From Mycobacterium aquaticum (GTDB lineage: Bacteria > Actinomycetota > Actinomycetes > Mycobacteriales > Mycobacteriaceae), in NCBI RefSeq assembly GCF_002086485.1, contig NZ_MVHF01000001.1:1-64000 (forward strand): 64,000 nt of DNA. Direction: 5' to 3'. Position 1 is the stretch's first letter. Every line of letters starts with the position of its first letter. The notes under the pieces are model-generated. The model made no database searches. It had not been told where the DNA came from and saw only the letters and a program-made list of their open reading frames with translations. Shown here piece by piece: positions 17,503-30,443 of this stretch. Position numbers and translations under genes: made by a program.

Positions 17503-19844
17503 CGGCGCCCCAGGACTACTTCGCCAGTTTCAGCACCGCCGACGATGCCCTGGTGCTCGCGTCGGTGTCCTCGCCTGCGGAGCTGGAACTGCTCAACGAC
17601 TGGCTCAGGACGCACCGGCGCGAGCATCCCGATTCCAAGATCGACGTGTTGCAACTGCCCGCGACCGACGAGCCGGCACCCGGCGTGCTGGCCAGCCTGG
17701 TCGAGGAGTTGGAGGCCGACGAGGACCGGCTGGTGGTGCCGGTGCGGGTGTTCTGGGTGCCCGCAGGTCTGCCGACCCGGCTCAAGGTGGTCGGGCTGAT
17801 CTCGGGCCGGGACACCTACCGGCCACCGGAGATCCTGCAGCGGCGGATTCTGCGCAAGGACCCGTCGCGCGCACGGGTGGTGGCCGGCGAGCCGGCCAAG
17901 GTCTCCGAGCTGCACCGGCAGTGGAGCGAGCAGACGACAGCCGAAAGTCCAAGGGAGTTCGCACGTTTCGTGCTGCGGCGGGCGGCGCTGGCGATCGAGC
18001 GGGTGGAACTGCGGCTGCTGGGCCCGGAGTACAAGTCGCCGCGCTTGATCAAGCCGGAGATGTTGGCCTCGGCGCGATTCCGTGAGGGCCTGGAGAAGAT
18101 CCCCGGCGCTACAGTGGAAAAGGCCGGCGAGATGCTCGATGAGCTGTCCACCGGGTGGAGCCGGTTCTCGGTCGACCTGATCCCCGCGCTGGGTCGGCTG
18201 TTCAGCCGTGGATTCGACCCGCGCATCGACTACGACCGCGACCAGGTCGAGAAGATGCGGCACAACCTCGAGACCCACCCCGCGGTCCTGCTGTTCTCCC
18301 ACCGGTCCTATCTGGACGGCGGCATCGTGCCACTGGCCATGCAGGAGAACCGGTTACCCCCGGTGCACACCTTCGCAGGCATCAACCTGTCCTTCGGGGT
18401 CATGGGCCCGCTGTTGCGCCACTCCGGGGTGATCTTCCTGCGCCGCAAGCTCGACGACCCGCTGTACAAATACGTGCTGCGACAGTACGTCGGCTACATC
18501 GTCGAGAAGCGGTTCAATCTCAGCTGGGCCATCGAGGGTACGCGGTCTCGCACCGGAAAGATGTTGCCGCCCAAGCTCGGTCTGCTCGCCTACGTGGCCG
18601 ACGCCTATCTGGACGGCCGCAGCGACGACATCCTGCTGCAGCCGGTGTCGATCAGCTTCGATCAGCTGCACGAGACCGCCGAGTACGCGGCGTACGCCCG
18701 CGGCGGGGAGAAGCGCCCCGAGAGCTTCAGCTGGCTCTACGACTTCATCAAGGCTCAGGGCGAACGCAACTACGGCAAGATCTACGTGCGGTTCCCCGAG
18801 GCGGTTTCGATGCGCCAGTACCTCGGCGAGCCACATGGCCCGATGGTCACCGACGAGGCCGCCAAACGGCTGGCCATGCAGAAGATGGCCTTCGAGGTGG
18901 CGTGGCGCATCCTGCGGGTCACGCCGGTCAACGCGACCGGGCTGGTGTCCGCGCTGCTGCTCACCACCAAGGGCGTCGCGCTCACGCTCGAGCAGCTGCA
19001 CCACACCCTGCAGGACTCGCTGGACTACCTCGAGCGCAAGAACACCCCGGTGACCAACAGCGCGTTGCGGCTGCGGACGCTCGAGGGGGTGCGCTCGGCG
19101 GTGGACGCGTTGTCCAATGGTCACCCGGTGACGCTGGTCGACGGCGGTCGCGAGCCGGTGTGGCGGATCGCCCCTGAGGACGAACTGGAAGCGGCGTTCT
19201 ACCGCAACTCGCTCATCCACGCGTTCCTCGAGACGTCGATCGTCGAGCTCGCCCTCGTCCACGCCACGCACGCCGCAGACGACCCGCTGCAGGCGTTCTG
19301 GGACCAGGTCATGCGGCTGCGCGATCTGCTCAAGTTCGACTTCTATTTCGCCGATTCGGCGGCGTTCCGGGAGAACATCGCCGAGGAGATGTCCTGGCAT
19401 GACAACTGGGAAAAGCATGTCTCCGCCGGCGGTGAGGAGATCTTCCAACTGCTGCGCGCCAAGCGACCCCTGATCGCGGGTGCCATGCTGCGGCCGTTCT
19501 TCGAAGCCGACGAGATCGTCGCGGACGTACTGCGGGACGCACCCGCCGAGATCTCCGAGAAAGAACTCACCAAGCGGGCGCTGGGACTCGGTGCGCAGCA
19601 GGTCGCCCAAGGCCGGATCCAGAGCAACGAGGCGGTGTCGGCCCTGCTGTTCGCGACGGCACGCCAGGTGGCCGCCGACCAGAACCTGCTGACGCCCGCA
19701 GCCGACCTCACCGAGCGACGCACAGCGTTCCTGCGCGAGATCCGCAGCATCCTGGCCGACATGACCCACGTCGAACAGATCGCCCGCGACCGCTTCTTCG
19801 CCGAGGAGCGGCGTCGTCACCGGGAGCGCGCCGGTTCGGCCTAG
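17499..19844 (+). CDS. plsB2: Glycerol-3-phosphate acyltransferase PlsB2
   Basis: 781-residue membrane-associated enzyme that adds the first acyl chain to sn-glycerol-3-phosphate. Acyltransferase blocks: block [11 protein letters not shown] (HX4D, about 266-275), block [13 protein letters not shown], block [12 protein letters not shown] (about 346-354) and block [15 protein letters not shown] long C-terminal helical domain follows (about 480-781). The length agrees with mycobacterial PlsB2. GTG overlaps plsC, so all three acyltransferases are translationally coupled. It is followed after 40 bases by a separately promoted membrane-protein gene. Confidence 0.94.
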   Translation: MTAPQDYFASFSTADDALVLASVSSPAELELLNDWLRTHRREHPDSKIDVLQLPATDEPAPGVLASLVEELEADEDRLVVPVRVFWVPAGLPTRLKVVGLISGRDTYRPPEILQRRILRKDPSRARVVAGEPAKVSELHRQWSEQTTAESPREFARFVLRRAALAIERVELRLLGPEYKSPRLIKPEMLASARFREGLEKIPGATVEKAGEMLDELSTGWSRFSVDLIPALGRLFSRGFDPRIDYDRDQVEKMRHNLETHPAVLLFSHRSYLDGGIVPLAMQENRLPPVHTFAGINLSFGVMGPLLRHSGVIFLRRKLDDPLYKYVLRQYVGYIVEKRFNLSWAIEGTRSRTGKMLPPKLGLLAYVADAYLDGRSDDILLQPVSISFDQLHETAEYAAYARGGEKRPESFSWLYDFIKAQGERNYGKIYVRFPEAVSMRQYLGEPHGPMVTDEAAKRLAMQKMAFEVAWRILRVTPVNATGLVSALLLTTKGVALTLEQLHHTLQDSLDYLERKNTPVTNSALRLRTLEGVRSAVDALSNGHPVTLVDGGREPVWRIAPEDELEAAFYRNSLIHAFLETSIVELALVHATHAADDPLQAFWDQVMRLRDLLKFDFYFADSAAFRENIAEEMSWHDNWEKHVSAGGEEIFQLLRAKRPLIAGAMLRPFFEADEIVADVLRDAPAEISEKELTKRALGLGAQQVAQGRIQSNEAVSALLFATARQVAADQNLLTPAADLTERRTAFLREIRSILADMTHVEQIARDRFFAEERRRHRERAGSA

Positions 19845-19872
19845 CCCGCGAAGAGTGGGCCGGGCCACGCCA

Positions 19873-19878
19873 TACGCT
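19873..19878 (+). promoter_or_regulatory. -10 box for leaderless copD/ctaG-like transcript
   Basis: TACGCT is followed by 6 bases and then the ATG at 19885, which has no ribosome binding site. Confidence 0.5.
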
Positions 19879-19884
19879 GGGAAC

Positions 19885-21906
19885 ATGACTTCTCCCGGCG
19901 CGCCGGCCGTATCAGGCGTGCGCACCAGTGCTGTGTGGCCCGTGCTCGTCGGCGTCGGGGCGCTGGCCGGACTCATCGCCGCCGGGATCGGGGCGCTCGC
20001 GCTGGCCGACGCGCTCACGGCGACCGGGCTGCCCAACCCCGGCCCCATCACCACCTACGGCCTGCCCTTCGTGCGCGCGGCAGGCGAGATCGCCGCAGTG
20101 GTCGCGGTCGGTGCGTTCCTGTTCGCGGCGTTCCTGGTGCCGCCGCAGGCCAACGGCGTGCTCGACGTGTCCGGCTACCGCGCGTTGCGGCTGGGGTCGG
20201 CGGCGTCGGCGGTATGGACGGTGTGCGCCGCGTTGCTGGTCCCGCTGACCGTGTCGGACGTGTCGGGGCAGCCGCTGCTCGAGCACCTCGGCCCGACCGA
20301 TGTGTGGTCGGTGGCCAGCCTGATCGACACGGCCGGGGCGTGGCGGTGGACAGCGATCCTTGCCGCCGCGGTGACGATCGCCAGCCTGCCCGTGCTGCGC
20401 TGGGGCTGGACCCCGGTACTGCTGGCCGGATCGATGCTCACGTTGGTGCCGTTGGCGCTGACCGGGCACTCGTCTGCGGGCGGCGCCCACGACCTGGCCA
20501 CCAACAGCCTGTTGATCCATCTCATGGCCGCCGCGCTGTGGGCCGGCGGGCTGCTGGCACTGCTGGTGCATGCGCTGCGCGGCCAACTCGGCGAGAACAC
20601 CGCCCTGGCCGCCCGTCGGTTCTCGGCCCTGGCGCTGTGGTGCTATGTCGCGATGGCGCTCAGCGGCGTGATCAACGCACTGGTGCGCATTCAACCGGCT
20701 GATCTCCTGCGCACGCCGTACGGCCTGCTGGTCGTCGGCAAGATGGTGGCCCTCGGCCTGCTTGGCGTGCTCGGCTGGGCGCAGCGCCGCACCGGCGTGG
20801 CCGCGCTGCAGGCCGACCCGGACGCCCGCCGCCCCCTCATCCGGCTGGCGCTGGGCGAGGCGGCGCTGTTCGGGGCGACGTTCGGGATCGCCGTCGGGCT
20901 GGGCCGCACACCGCCACCACCGGAGACCAGGGTCCCCAGCGCCACCGAGGTGGCTATCGGGTACGACTTCTCCGGACCGCCGACAGCGGCCCGCGTGCTG
21001 TTCGACTGGCGTTTCGACCTGATCTTCGGAACCGCCGCGATCATCGGCGCGGTCGTGTACCTGCTCGCGGTACGCAGACTGCGCAAGCGAGGAGACGCCT
21101 GGCCGGTGGGTCGGACCGCGGCGTGGCTGCTCGGCTGCGCGACGCTGTTGTTCACCACGTCGTCGGGGCTCGGCAGGTACATGCCTGCGATGTTCAGCAT
21201 GCACATGATCGCGCACATGCTGCTCTCGATGTTGGTGCCGATCCTGCTGGTGCTCGGGGCGCCGGTCACCCTGGCTTTGCGTGCGTTGCCCGCCGCGGGC
21301 CGCGGCGCTGCGCCGGGTCCGCGGGAGTGGTTGCTCGCGGCTCTGCATTCCCCGGTGTCGAAGTTCCTCACCCAGCCCGTGGTGGCGACGGTCCTGTTCG
21401 TGGCCGGGTTCTACGGCCTGTACTTCGGCGGCATCTTCGACGCGGCGGTCAGCAATCACGCCGCGCACCTGCTGATGAACATGCATTTCCTGGTGTCGGG
21501 CTACCTGTTCTACTGGGTGGTGATCGGCGTGGACCCCACCCCGCGGCCCATTCCGCATCTGGCCAAGATGGGGATGGTGTTCGCCTCGCTACCGCTGCAC
21601 GCGTTCTTCGGGGTGGTGATGATGGGCATGCAGACCGTGCTCGGCGCGACCTTCTACCGGTCCCTACAGCTGCCCTGGCACACCGACTTGATGGGCGATC
21701 AGCATCTTGGTGGTGGAATCGCTTGGGCGGCAGGGGAAGTCCCGCTTGTCATCGTGATGCTGGCGCTGCTGATCCAGTGGCGGCGCAGTGATCAGCGCAC
21801 CGCCAAGCGTCTCGACCGGGCCGCCGACCGCGACGACAACGCCGAGCTGGCTGCGTACAACGCGATGCTCGCCGAGATGGCCCGGCGCAACAAGCCGGCG
21901 GACTGA
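19885..21906 (+). CDS. CopD-CtaG fusion membrane protein (copper transport / cytochrome oxidase assembly), Rv0102 type
   Basis: 673-residue polytopic protein with about 14 hydrophobic spans. The first half resembles CopD (copper uptake; HSSAGGAHDLATNSLLIHLMAAALWAGGL near 200-230). The second half is a CtaG/caa3-type oxidase assembly domain (SMHMIAHMLLSMLVPILLVLGAPVTL, NHAAHLLMNMHFLVSGYLFYWVVIGVDP and HAFFGVVMM, rich in His and Met expected to handle copper). It probably delivers copper to respiratory oxidase. ATG at 19885 is chosen from the leaderless -10 box. An in-frame start at 19855 would add ten residues. In M. tuberculosis, as I recall, the homologue lies elsewhere, so its placement between plsB2 and ssb is a rearrangement. 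Confidence 0.85.
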   Translation: MTSPGAPAVSGVRTSAVWPVLVGVGALAGLIAAGIGALALADALTATGLPNPGPITTYGLPFVRAAGEIAAVVAVGAFLFAAFLVPPQANGVLDVSGYRALRLGSAASAVWTVCAALLVPLTVSDVSGQPLLEHLGPTDVWSVASLIDTAGAWRWTAILAAAVTIASLPVLRWGWTPVLLAGSMLTLVPLALTGHSSAGGAHDLATNSLLIHLMAAALWAGGLLALLVHALRGQLGENTALAARRFSALALWCYVAMALSGVINALVRIQPADLLRTPYGLLVVGKMVALGLLGVLGWAQRRTGVAALQADPDARRPLIRLALGEAALFGATFGIAVGLGRTPPPPETRVPSATEVAIGYDFSGPPTAARVLFDWRFDLIFGTAAIIGAVVYLLAVRRLRKRGDAWPVGRTAAWLLGCATLLFTTSSGLGRYMPAMFSMHMIAHMLLSMLVPILLVLGAPVTLALRALPAAGRGAAPGPREWLLAALHSPVSKFLTQPVVATVLFVAGFYGLYFGGIFDAAVSNHAAHLLMNMHFLVSGYLFYWVVIGVDPTPRPIPHLAKMGMVFASLPLHAFFGVVMMGMQTVLGATFYRSLQLPWHTDLMGDQHLGGGIAWAAGEVPLVIVMLALLIQWRRSDQRTAKRLDRAADRDDNAELAAYNAMLAEMARRNKPAD

Positions 21907-21910
21907 CGAG

Positions 21911-21937
21911 TTATCCCCAACCTGTAGTTCATCCACA
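21911..21937 (+). promoter_or_regulatory. Two DnaA-box-like 9-mers upstream of the second ssb
   Basis: TTATCCCCA (21911-21919) and TCATCCACA (21929-21937) each match the DnaA box TTATCCACA at 8 of 9 positions, on the same strand, 18 bases apart. They lie just after the preceding stop codon and about 120 bases before the ssb start. With only two sites this is not a replication origin. Control of the ssb paralogue by DnaA is a speculative alternative. Confidence 0.3.
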
Positions 21938-22056
21938 GCCTCCCTTTCCGGCCGGTGCTGTGGAGCCGTCCTTGTCGGTGCCGCGGCGGTCAATGGCGGT
22001 GCAGGCATCGCGGCTTTCCGGCCCGGCGCCAGATCACCAGCGAAAGGGAATCAGCA

Positions 22057-22551
22057 ATGTTCGAGACACCGTTCACCGTCGTCGGCAACATCGTCACCAA
22101 TCCGGTCCGGCTCCGGTTCGGAGATCAGGAGCTCTTCAAGTTCCGGGTGGCGAGCAACTCGCGCCGCCGCGGCGCCGGCGGAACTTGGGAACCTGGAAAC
22201 TCGTTGTACGTGACGGTCAACTGCTGGGGAAACCTGGCCCGCGGGGTCAGCGCGTCGCTCGGCAAGGGTGACGCCGTGGTCGTCGTCGGGCACCTCTACA
22301 CCAGTGAGTACGAGGACAAAGAAGGTGTGCGGCGGTCGTCGGTGGAGGTCCGCGCCACCGCGGTCGGGCCTGACCTGTCCCGGTGCAGCGCCAAGGTCGA
22401 GCAGCTGCCCAGACCGGGCGGCACCGGTACCGCGCCCGACGGGGATCGGCCGGCGGCAACGGACGACGAACGTCCCGACACCGTCGACGACGACGTCGAC
22501 GAGTCGGATGTATCGGCGCTTGAGCCCGGGGCGCTGCCACTGTCGGCTTGA
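22057..22551 (+). CDS. Second single-stranded DNA-binding protein (SSB2, Rv2478c type)
   Basis: 164-residue OB-fold protein. FETPFTVVGNIVTNPVRLRF, the aromatic DNA-contact strands LFKFRVASNSRRR and LYVTVNCWGNLARGVSASLGKGDAVVVVGHLYTSEYEDKEGVRRSSVEVRA match the SSB core (about 1-110). The acidic tail ends in SALEPGALPLSA and lacks the canonical DDEPPF tip that recruits partner proteins, as expected for a paralogue rather than the essential replicative SSB. ATG at 22057 has AAAGGGA 8 bases upstream. Its position before ettA matches the Rv2478c-Rv2477c order. Confidence 0.88.
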   Translation: MFETPFTVVGNIVTNPVRLRFGDQELFKFRVASNSRRRGAGGTWEPGNSLYVTVNCWGNLARGVSASLGKGDAVVVVGHLYTSEYEDKEGVRRSSVEVRATAVGPDLSRCSAKVEQLPRPGGTGTAPDGDRPAATDDERPDTVDDDVDESDVSALEPGALPLSA

Positions 22552-22568
22552 CGTCGCTCGGTCACGCC

Positions 22569-22574
22569 TAGGAT
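22569..22574 (+). promoter_or_regulatory. -10 box upstream of ettA
   Basis: TAGGAT matches TANNNT well. The expected transcription start near 22581-22584 coincides with an in-frame GTG (22584), so a longer EttA form is conceivable. Confidence 0.45.
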
Positions 22575-22658
22575 GGGCCGCGAGTGACAGGACTTGTGCT
22601 TCCCCCGCGCGGGCCTCGTCAGAAAGATCTGGACAGCTTCAGAAAGGCACATCACGGC

Positions 22659-24332
<1,674 letters not shown>

Positions 24333-24442
24333 CCAGTAGGCGGGGATAGTTCGCGAGGATCAAGCGCAGCAAGTCGGGGTACGACTAGTGTCGCTCCTAC
24401 GCACCAGTGCCGGTGTGTGGGCGTGAGTCAGGAGTATTCGGT

Positions 24443-27400
24443 ATGACGGCATGGCCGCAATCTCAGGGACACCAGACAACCAGCGTCCCAGGAGGTCCGG
24501 AGCCAACGCCCGACATCACCCAACGCCTTGCAGTGGCCCTGCTGTCCACCTATCGGGGGCCGCAGGCTGACGCGCCGGGCGCCACCACGACCGGGCCGAT
24601 CGCAATCAGCGCGCCCGAACGGCTCGTGTCGGATGGCGCCGTGGCGGCCCACTACCGGTTGGGTGCCCGGCGCGCACCCGGCGAGACGAACGTCGCGGTG
24701 TACCCCGGTGACGCCGAGACCGGACCGGCTCTGCAGATCGTCACCGACCAGGCGCCGATGCTGGTCGACTCGGTGACGGTGCTGCTGCACCGGCTCGGCA
24801 TCGCCTACAGCGCCATCATGAACCCGGTGTTCCGGGTCCGCCGGGATGCCGACGGGCAACTGCTCGACATCAGGCCGGTGGCCGACGCGGTGCCCGGAGA
24901 CGGCGTCGACGAGTGCTGGATCCTCATTCCCGTGAGTGGCGCGGCGGACGGCGGGGCCCTCACCGAGGCCACCCGCCTGGTGCCGGGAATCCTGGCCGAT
25001 GCCCGCCAGGTCGGCCTGGACACCGGGGCCATGGCCGCCGCGCTGCACGGTCTGGCCAACGACCTGGCCACCGATGTCGAGGGACATTTCCCCAACGCCG
25101 ATCGCAAGGACGTCGCGGCGCTGCTGCGCTGGCTGGCCGACGGTCACTTCGTGCTCCTGGGCTACCAGCAGTGCGCGGTGGGTGACGGCCAGGCCGTGGT
25201 CGACCCGGCCAGCCGGCTGGGCGTGCTGCGGCTGCGACAGGATGTCCTGCCGCCGCTGACCAATCCCGACGATCTGCTGGTGCTGGCCCAGGCGACCATC
25301 CCGAGCTACCTGCGCTACGGCGCCTATCCGTACCTGGTGGTGGTCCGCGAGAGCGGCAGTCCTGCCGGTGCGATCGAGCACCGCTTCGTCGGTCTGTTCA
25401 CCATCGCGGCCATGAACGCCAATGTGCTTGAGATCCCACTGGTCTCACGGCGCGCCGAGGAAGCCCTGGCGATGGCCCACCGCGACCCCAGCCATCCGGG
25501 GCAGCTGCTGCGCGACATCATCCAGACCATTCCGCGGCCTGAGCTGTTCGCGCTGAGCTCCAAAGAGCTGCTCGAAATGGCCATGGCCGTGGTGGATCTG
25601 GGCTCCCGACGCCGCACCCTGCTGTTTCTGCGTGCCGATCAACTGGCCCATTTCGTCTCGTGCCTGGTGTACCTGCCGCGGGATCGCTACACCACGGCCG
25701 TACGCCTGGAGATGCAGGACATCCTGGTCCGCGAACTCGGCGGGGTCAGCATCGACTACTCCGCGCGGGTCAGTGAATCCCCGTGGGCAGTAGTTCATTT
25801 CACCGTGCGGCTGCCCGACGGCGAACGCGCGCACCGGGTCGACACCTCGATCGAGAACGAGTCGCGGATCCAGAATCTGCTGACCGAGGCCACTCGCAAC
25901 TGGGGTGACCGGCTGATCGGTTCGGCAAAGGGCCTCAACCCTGCCGCTGTCGAGCACTACGCCACCGCCTTCCCGCAGGACTACAAGCAGGCGGTCACGC
26001 CGGCCGACGCCATCACCGACATCGCGATCATCGAAGAACTGCAGGACAATTCGGTCAAGCTGGTGTTCAGCGAAGGGGCCGACCGCATCGCCCAGCTGAC
26101 CTGGTACCTCGGCGGGCATTCGGCGTCGCTGAGCGAGCTGCTGCCGATGCTGCAGTCCATGGGCGTCGTCGTGCTGGAGGAACGGCCGTACACCGTCACC
26201 CGCGCGGATGGTCTGCCGGTCTGGATCTACCAGTTCAAGGTCTCGCGGCAACGCAACATGCCCGACGCGCCCGATGCCGAAGCCCAGGCAGCCACCGCGC
26301 AGCGCTTCGCCGACGCGGTGACCGCCATCTGGCAGGGCAATGCCGAGATCGACCGGTTCAACCAGCTGGTGCTGCGCGCCGGGCTGACCTGGCAGCAGGT
26401 GGTGATCCTGCGGGCGTACGCGAAATACCTGCGCCAGGCGGGATTCCCCTACAGCCAGAACCACATCGAGTCGGTGCTCAACGACAACCCGCACACCGCG
26501 CGATCACTCGTCGAGCTGTTCGAGGCACTGTTCACCCCGCCGGGCGCCGAACGCGACGGCGCAGCGCCGCGCGACGCCCAGAGTGCCGCCGCGGCAGTGG
26601 CTGCCGACATCGATGCCCTGGTCAGTCTCGACACCGACCGGGTGCTCCGCGCGTTCGCCAGCCTGATCCAGGCCACGCTGCGCACCAACTACTATGTGCA
26701 GCGGCCTGATTCGGCGCGTCAGCGTGGTGTGGTGGCGATGAAGCTCAACCCCGGGCTGATCGACGAGTTGCCGTTGCCCCGACCGAAATTCGAGATCTTC
26801 GTGTACTCGCCGCGCGTCGAGGGTGTGCATCTGCGGTTCGGGTTCGTGGCCCGCGGCGGGCTGCGCTGGTCGGATCGCCGAGAGGACTTCCGCACCGAGA
26901 TCCTGGGCCTGGTCAAGGCGCAGGCGGTCAAGAACGCCGTCATCGTGCCGGTCGGGGCCAAGGGCGGCTTCGTCGTCAAGCAACCCCCGGAACTCACCGG
27001 AGACCCGGCGGTCGACCGGGATGCGACGCGAGCTGAAGGCGTGGCGTGCTACCAGCTCTTCATCTCCGGCCTGCTCGACGTCACCGACAACGTCGACAAG
27101 GCCACCGGTGCGGTCGTGACCCCGCCGGACGTCGTGCGCCGCGACGGGGAAGACGCCTACCTGGTGGTGGCGGCCGACAAGGGCACCGCGACGTTCTCCG
27201 ACATCGCCAACGAGGTCGCCAAGTCGTACGGATTCTGGCTGGGTGACGCGTTCGCGTCGGGCGGCTCCATCGGTTACGACCACAAGGCGATGGGCATCAC
27301 CGCCAAGGGAGCCTGGGAATCGGTCAAGCGGCACTTCCGGGAGATGGGTGTCGACACTCAGACGCAAGACTTCACGGTCGTCGGCGTCGGGGACATGAGC

Positions 27401-29299
27401 GGCGACGTGTTCGGCAACGGAATGCTGCTGTCCCAACATATTCGGCTGGTCGCCGCGTTCGACCACCGGCACATCTTCCTCGATCCCAACCCGGACGCCG
27501 CGACGTCCTGGGCGGAGCGCAGCCGGATGTTCCAGCTGCCGCGGTCGAGCTGGGACGACTACGACAAGTCGCTGATCAGCGAGGGCGGCGGCGTGTACAG
27601 CCGCGATCAGAAGGCGATCCCGATCAGCGCGCAGGTGCGCGCCGCGCTGGGCATCGAGGGCGACGTCGACGAGCTGACCCCGCCTGCGTTGATGAAGGCC
27701 ATCCTGAAGGCCCCGGTGGACCTGCTGTGGAACGGCGGTATCGGCACCTACATCAAGGCTGAGACCGAAGCCGACGCCGATGTCGGCGACCGGGCCAACG
27801 ACATGATCCGGGTCTGCGGAAACCAGGTGCGGGCCAAGGTGATCGGCGAGGGCGGCAACCTCGGCGTGACTCCGCTGGGCCGGATCGAGTTCGATCTGGC
27901 CGGTGGCCGGATCAACACCGACGCGCTGGACAACTCCGCCGGGGTGGACTGCTCCGACCACGAGGTCAACATCAAGATCCTGATCGACTCGCTGGTCACC
28001 GCGGGCCGGGTCAGTGCCGAGGAGCGCACCGGCCTGCTGCTGTCGATGACCGACGAGGTCGGCGAGTTGGTGCTTGGCGACAACCGTGACCAGAACGATC
28101 TGATGGGCACCAGCCGGGCCAACTCGGCGAGCATGCTCTCGGTGCACGCCCGCATGATCAAGGACTTCGTGGCCGACCGCGGGCTCAACCGTGAGCTGGA
28201 GGCACTGCCGTCGGAGAAGGAGATCCGGCGCCGTACGGAAGCCGGAATCGGGCTCACCTCACCGGAATTGGCCACGCTGATGGCCCACGTCAAGCTGGCT
28301 CTCAAAGAGGACGTGCTGGCCAGCGACCTGCCCGACCAGGAGGTGTTCGCCTCCCGGCTGCCGCGGTACTTCCCGGCCAGGTTGCGCGACGAGTTCCACA
28401 GCGAGATCCGATCGCACCAGCTGCGCCGCGAGATCATCACCACCATGCTGGTCAACGATCTGGTCGACACCAGCGGCATCAGCTACGCCTACCGCATCAC
28501 CGAGGACGTCGGGGTCGGGCCGGTGGACGCGGCACGCAGCTACGTGGCCACCAACGCGATCTTCCGGATCGGCGACGTCTGGCGCCAGATCCGCGCGGCT
28601 GGTGACCAGGGCGTCGCTGTCGCGGTGACCGACCGCATGACACTGGATCTACGCCGGCTGGTCGACCGCGCGGGTAGATGGCTGCTCAACTACCGGCCCC
28701 AGCCGCTGGCCGTCGGCGCCGAGATCAACCGGTTCGCCGACAAGGTAGCCATGCTGACGCCGCGCATCGGGGAGTGGCTGCGCGGCGCCGACAAGGCCAT
28801 CGTCGACAAAGAGGCCGGCGAGCTCGTCTCGCACGGAGTCTCCCCGGAGCTGGCGTATCTGGTGGCCACCGGGCTCTACCAGTACAGCCTGCTCGACGTG
28901 ATCGACATCGCCGACATCATCGAGCGGGACCCGGTCGAGGTGGCCGACGCCTACTTCGCGTTGATGGATCATCTGGGCGCCGACGGGCTGCTCACGGCGG
29001 TCTCGATGCTGGGTCGTGACGACCGGTGGCATTCGTTGGCGCGGTTGGCCATTCGCGACGACATTTACGGGTCGGTGCGGGCATTGTGCTTCGATGTCAT
29101 GGCGGTTGGCGAGCCGGACGAGAACGGTGAGCAGAAGATCGCCGAATGGGAGTTGACCAACAGCTCCCGCGTCGCGCGTGCCCGCCGGACGCTGACCGAG
29201 ATCTATGCGGGAGAGCTGCAGGACTTGGCGACGCTGTCGGTGGCGGCCCGTCAGATCCGCAGCATGACGAGGACGAGTGGGACGGGAACAACCGGGTGA
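24443..29299 (+). CDS. gdh: NAD-dependent glutamate dehydrogenase, 180-kDa class
   Basis: 1618-residue enzyme that deaminates glutamate to 2-oxoglutarate with NAD. The size and layout are those of the large GDH class. An ACT-like regulatory N-terminal half (about 1-700) carries [35 protein letters not shown]. The catalytic region (about 790-1250) has [43 protein letters not shown] and [17 protein letters not shown]. In mycobacteria this enzyme is inhibited by unphosphorylated GarA under PknG control. ATG at 24443 has AGGAG 8 bases upstream. Its stop overlaps the thioesterase start (GTGA), and the next two genes follow in the same coupled manner, as in Rv2476c-Rv2475c-Rv2474c. Confidence 0.96.
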   Translation: MTAWPQSQGHQTTSVPGGPEPTPDITQRLAVALLSTYRGPQADAPGATTTGPIAISAPERLVSDGAVAAHYRLGARRAPGETNVAVYPGDAETGPALQIVTDQAPMLVDSVTVLLHRLGIAYSAIMNPVFRVRRDADGQLLDIRPVADAVPGDGVDECWILIPVSGAADGGALTEATRLVPGILADARQVGLDTGAMAAALHGLANDLATDVEGHFPNADRKDVAALLRWLADGHFVLLGYQQCAVGDGQAVVDPASRLGVLRLRQDVLPPLTNPDDLLVLAQATIPSYLRYGAYPYLVVVRESGSPAGAIEHRFVGLFTIAAMNANVLEIPLVSRRAEEALAMAHRDPSHPGQLLRDIIQTIPRPELFALSSKELLEMAMAVVDLGSRRRTLLFLRADQLAHFVSCLVYLPRDRYTTAVRLEMQDILVRELGGVSIDYSARVSESPWAVVHFTVRLPDGERAHRVDTSIENESRIQNLLTEATRNWGDRLIGSAKGLNPAAVEHYATAFPQDYKQAVTPADAITDIAIIEELQDNSVKLVFSEGADRIAQLTWYLGGHSASLSELLPMLQSMGVVVLEERPYTVTRADGLPVWIYQFKVSRQRNMPDAPDAEAQAATAQRFADAVTAIWQGNAEIDRFNQLVLRAGLTWQQVVILRAYAKYLRQAGFPYSQNHIESVLNDNPHTARSLVELFEALFTPPGAERDGAAPRDAQSAAAAVAADIDALVSLDTDRVLRAFASLIQATLRTNYYVQRPDSARQRGVVAMKLNPGLIDELPLPRPKFEIFVYSPRVEGVHLRFGFVARGGLRWSDRREDFRTEILGLVKAQAVKNAVIVPVGAKGGFVVKQPPELTGDPAVDRDATRAEGVACYQLFISGLLDVTDNVDKATGAVVTPPDVVRRDGEDAYLVVAADKGTATFSDIANEVAKSYGFWLGDAFASGGSIGYDHKAMGITAKGAWESVKRHFREMGVDTQTQDFTVVGVGDMSGDVFGNGMLLSQHIRLVAAFDHRHIFLDPNPDAATSWAERSRMFQLPRSSWDDYDKSLISEGGGVYSRDQKAIPISAQVRAALGIEGDVDELTPPALMKAILKAPVDLLWNGGIGTYIKAETEADADVGDRANDMIRVCGNQVRAKVIGEGGNLGVTPLGRIEFDLAGGRINTDALDNSAGVDCSDHEVNIKILIDSLVTAGRVSAEERTGLLLSMTDEVGELVLGDNRDQNDLMGTSRANSASMLSVHARMIKDFVADRGLNRELEALPSEKEIRRRTEAGIGLTSPELATLMAHVKLALKEDVLASDLPDQEVFASRLPRYFPARLRDEFHSEIRSHQLRREIITTMLVNDLVDTSGISYAYRITEDVGVGPVDAARSYVATNAIFRIGDVWRQIRAAGDQGVAVAVTDRMTLDLRRLVDRAGRWLLNYRPQPLAVGAEINRFADKVAMLTPRIGEWLRGADKAIVDKEAGELVSHGVSPELAYLVATGLYQYSLLDVIDIADIIERDPVEVADAYFALMDHLGADGLLTAVSMLGRDDRWHSLARLAIRDDIYGSVRALCFDVMAVGEPDENGEQKIAEWELTNSSRVARARRTLTEIYAGELQDLATLSVAARQIRSMTRTSGTGTTG

Positions 29300-29709
29300 G
29301 TGCAGGTTTCACGGCGCCGGTGCATGTGCGTTGGTCGGATATCGACATGTACCAGCACATCAATCACGCCACCATGGTGACGATTCTCGAGGAGGCACGG
29401 ATCCCGTTCCTGCGGGAGCCGTTCGGCGCCGAGATCACCACGATCGGTCTGCTGATCGCCGAGGTCAACATCGTCTACAAGGGACAGCTGCGGTTGGTGG
29501 ATTCGCCGCTGCAGGTCACGATGTGGTCCAAGCGGGTACGTGCGGTGGACTTCACTGTGGGTTACGAGGTGCGGCCCGTACACGCCGATCCCGACTGCAA
29601 ACCATCAGTGATCGCCGAGACGCAGTTGGCCGCCGTCCATATCGAAGAACAACGGCTGCAACGCCTCTCGTCTGAACAACGGGCGTATCTGGAGCGCTAC
29701 CTGCGGTGA
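29296..29709 (+). CDS. Hot-dog acyl-CoA thioesterase (Rv2475c type)
   Basis: 137-residue hot-dog-fold protein of the 4-hydroxybenzoyl-CoA thioesterase/YbgC group. [27 protein letters not shown] contains the catalytic aspartate-containing [12 protein letters not shown] motif (about 12-23), and [26 protein letters not shown] is the central sheet. It is predicted to hydrolyse an acyl-CoA thioester in the cytosol; chain-length preference cannot be seen. GTG at 29296 overlaps the gdh stop by 4 bases, and its stop overlaps the following gene, so all three are co-translated. Confidence 0.87.
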   Translation: MSAGFTAPVHVRWSDIDMYQHINHATMVTILEEARIPFLREPFGAEITTIGLLIAEVNIVYKGQLRLVDSPLQVTMWSKRVRAVDFTVGYEVRPVHADPDCKPSVIAETQLAAVHIEEQRLQRLSSEQRAYLERYLR

Positions 29710-30368
29710 GCGGTCCGGAACGCGGGCTGTGGGTCGACGACGCGCACCAACGCGCTGACCTCGCGACGTTCGTCGACCGGGCGCTGCGGCTCGACGATGC
29801 GGCGGTGGTGCGGCTGCGGGTCCGGGGCGGTCACGGCGAGCAGGTAGTTGCTTGGGTCGCAACGGGATTCGACGTCCTGGCCAGCCGGGTGCTCGCTGCC
29901 CGGCTCCGCCCCGGTGATCTGTCCGCGGGGGCCGACGCGCTTAGGGCCGGGCTCTCGGTGTCGCACCATGGCTACGTCGACACCGGGATGCCGATGGATT
30001 CGGCATGGCGCGGGGGACTGCCGCCGGACACCGGATTCGTCCATGTCGACGATGTGCCCGCCAAGGTGATGCTCGATCTCGCGGAACAGGGCACGACCCT
30101 GGCCAAGGAGCACGGTGGTGCGCACGGTCCGCCGACCTCGCTGCTCGATCAGGATGTCGTGGTGGTCAGCTCTGACGAGTTGTCTGTCGGCATCCCGATG
30201 CGCTGCGTATTCGCTTTGACGGCAATGGGTTTCCTGCCGGCGTCGGGCGAGTCACTCAGCGCCGGGGAAATGGTGCGGGTACGCGCGCACGCTGCGTGGC
30301 TGCGGATCGATGCCCGCTTCGGTTCGGTGTACCGCAGGCGCGGCGCCCCCGCGCTGGTCCTGGGCTAG
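29706..30368 (+). CDS. Conserved mycobacterial protein (Rv2474c type), function unknown
   Basis: 220 residues with no signal peptide or membrane span. It has an alpha/beta composition, RALRLDDAAVVRLRVRG near the N terminus, GYVDTGMPMDSAWRGGLPP in the middle and an Arg-rich C terminus (RFGSVYRRRGAPALVLG). I do not recognise a catalytic motif. Its GTG start overlaps the thioesterase stop by 4 bases, placing it in the gdh operon. The gene order equals Rv2476c-Rv2475c-Rv2474c, which is the main reason for the assignment. It ends 9 bases before a palindromic repeat. Confidence 0.75.
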   Translation: MSGPERGLWVDDAHQRADLATFVDRALRLDDAAVVRLRVRGGHGEQVVAWVATGFDVLASRVLAARLRPGDLSAGADALRAGLSVSHHGYVDTGMPMDSAWRGGLPPDTGFVHVDDVPAKVMLDLAEQGTTLAKEHGGAHGPPTSLLDQDVVVVSSDELSVGIPMRCVFALTAMGFLPASGESLSAGEMVRVRAHAAWLRIDARFGSVYRRRGAPALVLG

Positions 30369-30376
30369 ACCATCTC

Positions 30377-30435
30377 GCGAGCAGTCGCGGAGGTACCGAA
30401 ACCGCGGCGTGTCGCGGACTTTTCTGTCTGCTCGC
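30377..30435. repeat. 59-bp palindromic repeat, family 2 copy 1 (convergent terminator position)
   Basis: Outer arms GCGAGCAG (30377-30384) and CTGCTCGC (30428-30435) are perfect complements. An inner hairpin CCGCG-GCGTGT-CGCGG lies at 30402-30417. A second copy of identical length is at 44125-44183; by hand alignment 50 of 59 positions agree. The element fills the gap between convergent genes and probably acts as a bidirectional terminator. Confidence 0.7.
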
Positions 30436-30443
30436 CGGAGGAA

